Shown one piece after another: positions 8,549 through 15,046 of a DNA stretch of 43,602 bases. Under the pieces are notes generated by a model. It was not told the DNA's origin. It was given only the letters and a program-made list of their open reading frames with translations, and searched no databases. Source of the stretch: Paenibacillus camerounensis (GTDB lineage Bacteria; Bacillota; Bacilli; Paenibacillales; Paenibacillaceae); NCBI RefSeq assembly GCF_000723885.1, contig NZ_CCDG010000027.1, forward strand, positions 1-43,602, in the 5' to 3' direction. The translations under genes were made by a program, and so were the position numbers. Within the stretch, counting starts at the first letter, position 1, and the number at the start of each line of letters is the position of its first letter.

Positions 8549-10488
8549 ACAGTCTCACCCCGCAGTTTCTTTTCAGTCGCAATAACTTCTTCAGCTGATA
8601 CGTAGAAGCCGTGATCCTGGTCAAAGGACATCGCTGCCAGCATAACAATGACACCGACACCGGCGACAATAGCCGGAATCCACATGCTGAATACGAGGAA
8701 GAAGCCCAGGAAGAAGAAGATTACACCCAGGATAAACGGCTTCCCGGTATTGTTAGGCAAGTGAATCTTGGTAATTTTGTCTTCAAACAGCGGAATGTTC
8801 TTCTGTTTGGATTCCCAGAACGGATCCAGGGATTTAACCTTAGGCACAATTGCAAAGTTGTAAGCCGGGATCGGACTTGGTGTAGCCCATTCCAGGGTAC
8901 GTCCATCCCACGGATCGCTTGTTGTATCTCTCGGCATGTAGCGGGTACTCCAGTAGATGTTGTACACCAGCAGGAGGAAGCCGATAGACAGACCTACCGC
9001 TCCGGCGAATGACAGCATATTCAGCGGACCGAAGCCGGTCTCTTCCGAATAGGTGTACATCCGGCGTGTCATCCCCATCAGGCCGAGGAAGAACAGCGGG
9101 AAGAAGGTTACGTTAAAGGAAATAATGATCCACCAGAAGGCATGCTTGCCGAGACGTTCGTTCAGACGGAAGCCGAATACTTTCGGGAACCAGTAGTGGA
9201 ATCCGGCAATAACGGCGAACACTGCGCCCGGAATCAGAACATAGTGGAAATGCGCTACCAGGAACATCGTATTATGGTACTGGTAATCGGCACTGGCCAT
9301 CGCCAGCATGACGCCGGTAACCCCGCCGATAGTAAAGATCGGGATAAAGGCCAGCGTGTACAGCATCGGTGTAGTAAAGGTAATTCGCCCTTTGCGCAGG
9401 GTGAACAGCCAGTTAAATATTTTGACCCCGGTCGGAACAGCAATCGCCATCGTGGTGATGGAGAAGAAGCTGTTGACCATTACGCCCTGACCCATGGTGT
9501 AGAAATGGTGAGCCCATACCAGGAAGGACAGGAGCGAGATGATAACCATACTGAATACCATGGAGGTATATCCGTACAGGTTCTTTTTGGAGAAGGTGGC
9601 AATGATCTCACTGTATATACCGAAGGCCGGCAGAATGACAATGTATACCTCAGGATGTCCCCATACCCAGAACAGGTTGGCCCAGAGCATATCCATCCCG
9701 CCGTTGGCCATCGTAAAGAACTGTGAGCCGAACAGGCGGTCGAACATCATTAGTGCCAGTGCTACGGTAAGCACAGGGAAAGCGAAGACGATAATAACGT
9801 TTGTAATCAGTACAGACCAGGTGAACATCGGCATCTTCATCAGGGTCATGCCCGGAGCACGCATTTTGAGGATAGTAACAATGAAGTTAACCCCTGTAAT
9901 AAGCGTACCGATACCGGAAATCTGCAGAGCCAGAGAATAGTAGTTGTTACCTACGGTCGGGCTGAACTCCAGGCTCGCCAGCGGGAAGTATGCGGACCAG
10001 CCTGCATCCGGGGAACCGCCGATGACGAAGGAGATGTTAAGCAGCATCGCTCCGAAAAAGAAGAGCCAGAAGCTGACAGCGTTGAGCCGGGGGAAAGCAA
10101 CGTCTCTTGCGCCGATCTGCAGCGGAATGATGACGTTCATCAGACCGATAATAAACGGCATGGCCATGAAGAGGATCATGATCAGGCCGTGGGTGGTAAA
10201 GACCTCATTATAGTGCTGTGCATCAAGGAATTTCATTTCGGGCGCTGCAGTCTGCAGGCGCATCATCATGGCGTCGACGCCACCGCGGAAGAGCATCAGG
10301 AGGGCAGCAAGGATATACATAACCCCGATTTTCTTGTGGTCCACAGTAGTAAGCCATTCACGCCAGAGATAGCCCCACTTCTTAAAGTAGGTCAACCCGA
10401 CGAGAATCCCGATGGTGGCAAGTGCGATGCTGATCATGGCTCCATAAATCAAGGGTTCGCCGTGAACCTTAAATTTCTCTAAATCCAT
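8545..10488 (-). CDS. qoxB: Cytochrome aa3 quinol oxidase subunit I
   Basis: A 647-residue catalytic subunit of a heme-copper menaquinol oxidase, which reduces oxygen to water and pumps protons. Metal-site motifs are all present: THGLIMILFMAMPF (low-spin heme ligand), WGHPEVYIVILPAFG (CuB His plus the cross-linked Tyr), WAHHFYTMG (two CuB His) and VAHFHYVLIPG (ligands to both hemes). Extra N- and C-terminal membrane segments match the quinol-oxidase branch rather than short cytochrome c oxidase subunit I. A strong AAAGGAG site precedes the ATG. It lies 90 bases after qoxA; the intercistronic gap holds a small hairpin. Confidence 0.97.
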   Translation of the reverse strand: MDLEKFKVHGEPLIYGAMISIALATIGILVGLTYFKKWGYLWREWLTTVDHKKIGVMYILAALLMLFRGGVDAMMMRLQTAAPEMKFLDAQHYNEVFTTHGLIMILFMAMPFIIGLMNVIIPLQIGARDVAFPRLNAVSFWLFFFGAMLLNISFVIGGSPDAGWSAYFPLASLEFSPTVGNNYYSLALQISGIGTLITGVNFIVTILKMRAPGMTLMKMPMFTWSVLITNVIIVFAFPVLTVALALMMFDRLFGSQFFTMANGGMDMLWANLFWVWGHPEVYIVILPAFGIYSEIIATFSKKNLYGYTSMVFSMVIISLLSFLVWAHHFYTMGQGVMVNSFFSITTMAIAVPTGVKIFNWLFTLRKGRITFTTPMLYTLAFIPIFTIGGVTGVMLAMASADYQYHNTMFLVAHFHYVLIPGAVFAVIAGFHYWFPKVFGFRLNERLGKHAFWWIIISFNVTFFPLFFLGLMGMTRRMYTYSEETGFGPLNMLSFAGAVGLSIGFLLLVYNIYWSTRYMPRDTTSDPWDGRTLEWATPSPIPAYNFAIVPKVKSLDPFWESKQKNIPLFEDKITKIHLPNNTGKPFILGVIFFFLGFFLVFSMWIPAIVAGVGVIVMLAAMSFDQDHGFYVSAEEVIATEKKLRGETV

Positions 10489-10516
10489 TAGGGTGGCTCC
10501 TTTCAGGTTGTTGCTG

Positions 10517-10533
10517 TAGCATGTTTCATGCTA
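10517..10533 (-). other. Small intercistronic hairpin between qoxA and qoxB
   Basis: TAGCATG-AAA-CATGCTA on the minus strand is a perfect 7-bp stem with a three-base loop just upstream of the qoxB ribosome binding site. It lacks a U-tract, so it is more likely an mRNA stability or processing element, or chance, than a terminator. Confidence 0.35.
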
Positions 10534-10578
10534 TATAAGAGCTGTTAGCTCCATGGTTGTCTGTTACTCGTGAGTATG

Positions 10579-11574
10579 CTATTCGACAGGCGAGCTAGGC
10601 AGCGGCTCTTCTACCTCAGGGGCAGGATTGCTGTCGAACTCCGTCTGGCTGGAAGGTGCCGGGGAAGGATGGATTTCCTTGTTATCCTCGTGCTCTTCAC
10701 CGCCGTTGTGCATATCCATTTCCATACCGTCACCGCTCATATGCTCGCTGTGATCGCCTGGAGGCGGGCTGAAATCCAGATGGGTAGAGGAGTAAGTCTT
10801 GCGTCCGAGATGGTCGGCAGCCAGCAGTCCTTTGAATTCATCCTCAGTAAGCGCAGGTGCTGTCTCCTTCACTTCTTTAACCCAGTCCTTATAATCCGCA
10901 TCGGTCATAACCAGCGTTTCGAATTCCATATGGGCAAAGCCTTTACCGCTGAAATTCGAGTTCTTTCCGATATAAGACCCTACGGTATCACCAGACAGGT
11001 TAAGATAGGTGAGCATGTCGCTCATTGCGTATTTCTGTCCGGCAAGCTGCGGTACCCAGAAGCTGGTGATGGTCCCGAAGGAGTACAGTCTGAATTCTAC
11101 TGCACGGTGTACGGGAATGTTCACGTAGTTAACCGTCTCAATGCCTTCTTCAGGATAGCTGAAATGCCATTTCCAGTTGGAGGAAGAGGCGTAAATGACG
11201 AGCGGCTTCTGATCCTGATACTCGTTAGCAACATTCTCGACCGCATGGGTGGACTTTACAGTCACCACAGACAAAAAGGCTACAATGATAATCGGGATAA
11301 TAATCCAGATCGCTTCAAGAACCTTATTGCCCTCCTCGTGTTCAGGAATGTAGCCTTCATTGCTCTTCTTTGCCCGGTATTTCACCAGGACGAAGATGTA
11401 TAAGATGTAGACAACTGCCAGGACAAATGCCATCACTACAATAGAGAGGATGATCGTGTCAGAAAGCGTCCGTGCAGCCGGGCCCTTAGGATTCAGTACG
11501 GCGAGCGAACTGCATCCCGGCAGAATAAAGAGCAGGCTGAGAAACAAAGCGTATAACGGTCCCTTTTTTTTCAT
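10579..11574 (-). CDS. qoxA: Cytochrome aa3 quinol oxidase subunit II (lipoprotein)
   Basis: A 331-residue subunit II with a lipoprotein signal (ILPGC, Cys21), two transmembrane hairpin helices (about 42-65 and 85-107) and an external cupredoxin-fold domain. The domain carries SNWKWHFSYPEEGIETVNYVNIP and FGTITSFWVPQLAGQKYAM. The Cys/His/Met CuA ligands of cytochrome c oxidases are absent (no Cys in the domain), so the electron donor is quinol, not cytochrome c. The C-terminal ~65 residues are an unusual Pro/Ser/acidic tail with a His/Met-rich stretch (HSEHMSGDGMEMDMHNGG), which could bind copper. The ribosome binding site is AAGGAAGGAG. It is the first gene of qoxABCD. Confidence 0.95.
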   Translation of the reverse strand: MKKKGPLYALFLSLLFILPGCSSLAVLNPKGPAARTLSDTIILSIVVMAFVLAVVYILYIFVLVKYRAKKSNEGYIPEHEEGNKVLEAIWIIIPIIIVAFLSVVTVKSTHAVENVANEYQDQKPLVIYASSSNWKWHFSYPEEGIETVNYVNIPVHRAVEFRLYSFGTITSFWVPQLAGQKYAMSDMLTYLNLSGDTVGSYIGKNSNFSGKGFAHMEFETLVMTDADYKDWVKEVKETAPALTEDEFKGLLAADHLGRKTYSSTHLDFSPPPGDHSEHMSGDGMEMDMHNGGEEHEDNKEIHPSPAPSSQTEFDSNPAPEVEEPLPSSPVE

Positions 11575-11815
11575 ATAGAACTCCTTCCTTCAATAATTCT
11601 TTTCATTAGCCGTTCATGCTGCGGGCAAAGATTAACCTGTATATATAGTAAGAATTAGTTACCCAGATTGCAAAATACATATTATGTAAATTAAGCTACA
11701 TTAAGCCTTAAAAATGGCGATCAAGTTAATAATATGTGATCAATTTGTTACAGGTACAACGAGGTATGACAAAGATCACTGTAGCGACGGGCTTTAAGCT
11801 AATTTTAAGGTTGTT

Positions 11816-11845
11816 CAACATTTGTTCAAACTTGATCAAATGTTG
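11816..11845. promoter_or_regulatory. 30-bp near-perfect palindrome, candidate operator
   Basis: The arms CAACATTTGTTCAA and TTGATCAAATGTTG are separated by two bases and pair in 13 of 14 positions. Such long symmetry centred on two bases fits a dimeric regulator site better than a hairpin. It sits 240 bases upstream of qoxA and directly beside a TATAAT box (11862-11867). Confidence 0.5.
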
Positions 11846-11953
11846 CTAAATTCGTCACAATTATAATGCTCAAAAATAGTGCTGATTAACCGCTTTCTTT
11901 GTTGGTGTGACAGTATTCGACGAAAGTTGCGCAGTTATTGGTAAAAGATTTCA

Positions 11954-11971
11954 TTGTGTCATATATCACAG
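11954..11971. promoter_or_regulatory. Candidate Rex- or Fnr/Crp-type binding site
   Basis: TTGTGTCATATATCACAG differs by one base from the Fnr/Crp core TGTGA-N6-TCACA and is close to the Rex consensus TTGTGAA-N4-TTCACAA. Both regulators commonly control terminal oxidases in Firmicutes. It lies just upstream of the rightward promoter, about 380 bases from qoxA. Confidence 0.4.
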
Positions 11972-11980
11972 CGTGAAAAA

Positions 11981-12010
11981 GTGACAATAATTTAGGCTCG
12001 CGGTTACAAT
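11981..12010 (+). promoter_or_regulatory. SigA-type promoter of the polysaccharide deacetylase gene
   Basis: GTGACA (11981-11986) and TACAAT (12005-12010) are separated by 18 bases, each one mismatch from consensus. It lies about 70 bases upstream of the chosen start. Confidence 0.5.
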
Positions 12011-12080
12011 CTCTCAAATTAAGTTATATCTATGTATGGTAGAGTAAGAGTCAAATATACATAGATTGGAGATCCTGCTG

Positions 12081-13214
12081 GTGCTTAAAAAAGTAATGCT
12101 TGTAGTAATGTCTTTATTCTTATGTTGTGGTATAGTACAGCCTGCTGCACAGGCAGCGGGAGCAGGACCGGTCTTGAAGCTGGGTGTTAATGACAAGCTG
12201 ACGGAGATCGAAGCAATAGCTGTTAATAATACTTATTACGTTCCGCTCCGGACGCTGGCTGCCGAGCTGAAATGGACACTTACCGGTCTTGCGGACGGTA
12301 TATCCGTTACAGCCGGGAATAAATCGGTGCGTTTGCTTAGTGCCGGCAAAGGCCTGAAGCTCCCGGACGGCAGCATTATAGCCGTGAGCACCTTCCTGAA
12401 GAACGGCAGCCTGATGGTTCCGCTGAAGATAAGCAGCTATCTCGGATATAGCATTACCTTTCAGGGAGATAAATATTTGCTGAGAGTAAGGGATGCATCA
12501 GCCGTAATGAGCGATGACGACTTTGTGAAGCAGTATGGAGATAAGCTGAAGCCTCAGACTGTCAGCTTGCCTGCTCCGGCAGGTACAGCAGCTGTCAAAG
12601 GGCGTACCCTGTATCTGACTTTTGATGACGGGCCGTCGGCGACAACCGCGCAGCTGCTGGACATTCTGGACAAATATGAAGCGCAGGCAACCTTTTTCAT
12701 GCTCGGGCCGAACATGAACCGTTATCCGGCACAGGTGAAGCGGATTGTAAAAGCGGATCACGGGCTTGGACTGCATGGCATGACCCACGTTAAGGACAAG
12801 TTCTATGCTTCGCCAGCAGCAGCGCTGGCTGAGATGGCGGCTGATAATGCAGTGCTGAAGAAAATCACCGGGGCCGAAACGACGCTGATCCGCCCGCCGT
12901 ATGGCAGTAAGCCTTACTTCACAAAGAGCTTCCGGGATAAGGTCCTGACCCAAGGCTATCATCTATGGGACTGGAACGTTGATTCAGAAGACTGGAGATA
13001 CAAGGAAGACAGCGATAAAATTTACAATTCAGTCATGAACCAGGTGCATAAGCTGCAGTCATCCAAGACCAATCCGGTTATTCTGATGCATGACCAGAAG
13101 GCGACACTAAAGGTGCTGCCGCGTCTGCTGGAGACCTTCAAGAAGGAAGGCTACAGCTTTGCGGTCATCACGAAGGACCTGAAGCCTCTGAACTTCTGGA
13201 ACGATGAGCGGTAA
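12081..13214 (+). CDS. Secreted polysaccharide deacetylase (NodB family) with stalk domain
   Basis: A 377-residue exported enzyme. The GTG at 12081 is preferred because GGAG (12068-12071) lies at proper distance and the product then begins with a standard signal peptide (LKKVMLVVMSLFLCC...AQA); a TTG at 12066 would extend it by five residues. Residues about 30-140 form a copper-amine-oxidase-like stalk region. The NodB domain follows with the five catalytic motifs: TFDDGP (Asp182, Asp183), HGMTH (zinc His pair), RPPYG, DWNVDSEDW and LMHD. The family removes N-acetyl groups from peptidoglycan or other GlcNAc polymers outside the cell. It is monocistronic, with its own promoter and terminator. 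Confidence 0.93.
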   Translation: MLKKVMLVVMSLFLCCGIVQPAAQAAGAGPVLKLGVNDKLTEIEAIAVNNTYYVPLRTLAAELKWTLTGLADGISVTAGNKSVRLLSAGKGLKLPDGSIIAVSTFLKNGSLMVPLKISSYLGYSITFQGDKYLLRVRDASAVMSDDDFVKQYGDKLKPQTVSLPAPAGTAAVKGRTLYLTFDDGPSATTAQLLDILDKYEAQATFFMLGPNMNRYPAQVKRIVKADHGLGLHGMTHVKDKFYASPAAALAEMAADNAVLKKITGAETTLIRPPYGSKPYFTKSFRDKVLTQGYHLWDWNVDSEDWRYKEDSDKIYNSVMNQVHKLQSSKTNPVILMHDQKATLKVLPRLLETFKKEGYSFAVITKDLKPLNFWNDER

Positions 13215-13258
13215 GCAGAATGTTCATGGAACCGAGACATGATAAATACAACAAGAGG

Positions 13259-13288
13259 CCGGCAGACGTAGTCTGTCCGGTTTTTTTT
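13259..13288 (+). terminator. Rho-independent terminator after the deacetylase gene
   Basis: CCGGCAGAC (13259-13267) pairs with GTCTGTCCGG (13271-13280) with one bulged base and a three-base loop, followed by eight T. Confidence 0.9.
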
Positions 13289-13671
13289 GCTGTGTCTGGG
13301 CTGCCTTCCCGTGAACACTTACACGCACTATATTATAGAGCGCAAAGTGAAATAAGTGTACTCGTTACAACTATAGCAACGTGCAAATTCGTTTTTTTTA
13401 GGAATAAGTGTATTCCGTGCAATTAAAACCAGCGGAAAGTCTGAGTTTGCCTGAATTACTGCGAAATAGATGTACAGAGTGCAGTTAAAGTCGCCTGGAA
13501 CGCCAAAATGTCTATTTTAGTTGTATAAAGTGCAGCTATGCTGATGAGTAGCCAGGAGAGAATGCCGCTGCCCAAAGAGAAAAGACTCTGCCGGGAGAGT
13601 CACGTAAACGCCGTATAGCTACATTGCAAGAACGGCTAACCCGCCCAGGCGGAGGAGGCCGTTTCTTGGCG
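13289..13671. other. Noncoding spacer carrying a four-copy degenerate repeat
   Basis: Nearly 400 bases with no supportable gene. Most of it is a degenerate tandem array (see the repeat entry), followed by a GC-richer stretch (13540-13670) with short imperfect dyads and no U-tract. Then comes the GntR promoter. Confidence 0.5.
13350..13537 (+). repeat. Four-copy degenerate noncoding repeat (~25-bp core, ~50-60-bp period)
   Basis: Related cores occur at about 13350-13373, 13402-13425, 13463-13488 and 13512-13537. They share the pattern A-rich start, (A/T)AGnTGTA, three or four variable bases, GT(G/T)(C/A)CA or TGCA, then A/T-rich and a purine. Examples are AATAAGTGTATTCCGTGCAA and TTAGTTGTATAAAGTGCAGC. 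No coding potential follows the period, which varies from 49 to 61 bases. I have the impression that similar GTGCAGTTA-type spacers recur in Paenibacillus intergenic DNA, but this was not checked. Confidence 0.5.
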
Positions 13672-13700
13672 TTGACAAATTCGCCCATCTGTATTAATAA
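13672..13700 (+). promoter_or_regulatory. SigA promoter of the GntR-ABC transporter operon
   Basis: A perfect -35 TTGACA (13672-13677) is 17 bases from TAATAA (13695-13700). It lies about 60 bases before the GntR gene start and overlaps the operator-like dyad 13689-13711. Confidence 0.7.
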
Positions 13701-13711
13701 TAATAGTACAG
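13689..13711. promoter_or_regulatory. YtrA-type operator overlapping the -10 box
   Basis: CTGTA (13689-13693) and TACAG (13707-13711) form a perfect dyad separated by 13 bases. YtrA-subfamily GntR regulators are known to bind (A)GTGTA-N13-TACAC(T)-like sites; the half-sites here are close and the spacing identical. Its position across the -10 and start region fits autorepression. Confidence 0.6.
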
Positions 13712-13761
13712 TTAACACACCTAAGATTACCATATTTGTATCTTAGTAAAGGAGGGCGACT

Positions 13762-14151
13762 ATGTTCGAACTGGATGTCCGCAGCCGCAAGCCAATTTAC
13801 GAGCAGCTGACTGATAAGGTTAAAGAGATGATTATGCATGGCATTCTGCAGGCGGACGAACAGCTTCCATCGGTAAGGGCATTGTCCTCACAGCTTACAG
13901 TCAACCCCAATACGATCCAGAAGGCGTACCGGGAGCTGGAGCGTGAAGGCTTTATTTATTCCCTGCCCGGAAAAGGGAGCTTTGTGGCACCGCTTGCGCA
14001 GGAGCGCAGTGAGAGCCAGCGGACAGAGCTGCGTGAACAGCTGCTGCGGCTGATGGCGGAGGCGGTGTACCTCGGTTTTACCGAAAGTGAGATAAGCGCA
14101 TTGTACAGGCAGATGCTTGAACGGAAGAGTGGGGGGGAGAAGCATGATTGA
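13762..14151 (+). CDS. GntR-family transcriptional regulator, YtrA subfamily
   Basis: A 129-residue repressor. The N-terminal winged helix-turn-helix carries the family signature PIYEQLTDKVKEMIMHGIL...LPSVRALSSQLTVNPNTIQKAYRELEREGFIYSLPGKGSFV. The C-terminal part is only about 50 residues, the hallmark of the short YtrA subfamily, which usually regulates an adjacent ABC transporter. In Bacillus the YtrA regulon responds to cell-wall antibiotics. A GGAGGG site precedes the ATG. The downstream ATPase gene overlaps its stop by eight bases, and a matching operator covers its own promoter. Confidence 0.93.
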   Translation: MFELDVRSRKPIYEQLTDKVKEMIMHGILQADEQLPSVRALSSQLTVNPNTIQKAYRELEREGFIYSLPGKGSFVAPLAQERSESQRTELREQLLRLMAEAVYLGFTESEISALYRQMLERKSGGEKHD

Positions 14152-15046
14152 GATTCGCGGATTAAGCAAAAGTTTTCAGGGTGAAAAGGCTGTCGACAGC
14201 CTCTCGCTGACCGTGCAGAAAGGGGCGGTGTATGGCCTGCTCGGTTCAAACGGCGCAGGCAAAACTACGCTATTAAAGACACTTGCCGGGATTTACCGGC
14301 CGGAGGAAGGAACCGTTACAATTGGCGGTGAGCCTGTTTTTGAAGCTCCTGATGTAAAACGGAGGATTATTTTCATGCCGGACAGCCCGTATTTTTTCCC
14401 GCAGGCGTCGGTGCGGAGTATGGCTGCATTTTACCGGTCAGTCTATCCTTCGTGGAGTGAGAAGCGGTTCGCGGAGCTGGGTGCAGCTTTTAAGCTGGAC
14501 CGGAGGCGGAAGCTGAGCAGATTCTCCAAGGGTATGCAGCGCCAGGCGGCTCTGTGGCTTGCACTTAGCTGTACGCCGGACGTGCTCATTATGGACGAGC
14601 CGATTGACGGGCTTGATCCGGTCATGCGCAGGCAGATCAAGAATCTGCTGTTCCAGGAGGTGGCTGAGCGCGGCCTGACCGTCCTGATCTCCTCGCACAA
14701 TCTGCGGGAGATTGAAGATCTGTGTGACCATGTCGGCATTATGCACGGCGGACGGATGCTGGTGGAGAAGGAGCTGGATGATCTGAAGGCGGATACGCAT
14801 AAAATCCAGGTGGCCTTCCGTGACCAGCGTCACTCCGGCGCGCTTGAAGCGAAGCTGCAGATCCTCCATCAGGAGCAGCGGGGCAGTGTCAGCCTGTATA
14901 TTGTTAAGGGCGACCGTGAGCGGATCGCCCAGGCTTTTCATGTGTATGAACCGTATGTATTTGATCTGCTGCCGCTGACGCTTGAAGAAATCTTTATATA
15001 TGAAATGGGGGATGCCGGATATGATGCGCAGCCGATTCTTCTTTAA
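14144..15046 (+). CDS. ABC transporter ATP-binding protein (YtrB-like)
   Basis: A 300-residue ABC ATPase with Walker A GSNGAGKTT, the signature region FSKGMQRQAALWLALS, Walker B VLIMDEPIDGLDP and switch His in ISSHNLREIEDLCDH. The C-terminal ~85 residues are an accessory domain, usual in this exporter/bacitracin-type subfamily. The ATG at 14144 is chosen because a GGGGGGAG site precedes it and MIEIRGLSK is the normal family N-terminus; the frame could also start at TTG 14117. It overlaps the regulator gene and itself is overlapped by the permease gene, so all three are one operon. Confidence 0.93.
   Translation: MIEIRGLSKSFQGEKAVDSLSLTVQKGAVYGLLGSNGAGKTTLLKTLAGIYRPEEGTVTIGGEPVFEAPDVKRRIIFMPDSPYFFPQASVRSMAAFYRSVYPSWSEKRFAELGAAFKLDRRRKLSRFSKGMQRQAALWLALSCTPDVLIMDEPIDGLDPVMRRQIKNLLFQEVAERGLTVLISSHNLREIEDLCDHVGIMHGGRMLVEKELDDLKADTHKIQVAFRDQRHSGALEAKLQILHQEQRGSVSLYIVKGDRERIAQAFHVYEPYVFDLLPLTLEEIFIYEMGDAGYDAQPILL

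Larger units (their letters stand above)
11575..12080. promoter_or_regulatory. Divergent regulatory region between qoxA and the deacetylase gene
   Basis: About 500 AT-rich bases without a supportable gene. It holds a 30-bp near-perfect dyad (11816-11845), a TGTG-N-TCACA type dyad (11954-11971), a promoter for the rightward gene (11981-12010) and several TGATCA-like words (around 11719, 11738, 11774 and 11834). A symmetric TATAAT at 11862-11867 reads as a -10 on either strand, but no good -35 partner was found for qox. Confidence 0.5.

Noticed and set aside
13220..13426. 68-codon open frame after the deacetylase gene
   Set aside because: It runs through the intrinsic terminator 13259-13288 and has no Shine-Dalgarno; not coding.
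13350..13537. CRISPR array
   Set aside because: The repeats are degenerate, with unequal spacing and no identical direct repeats, and no cas gene is present.
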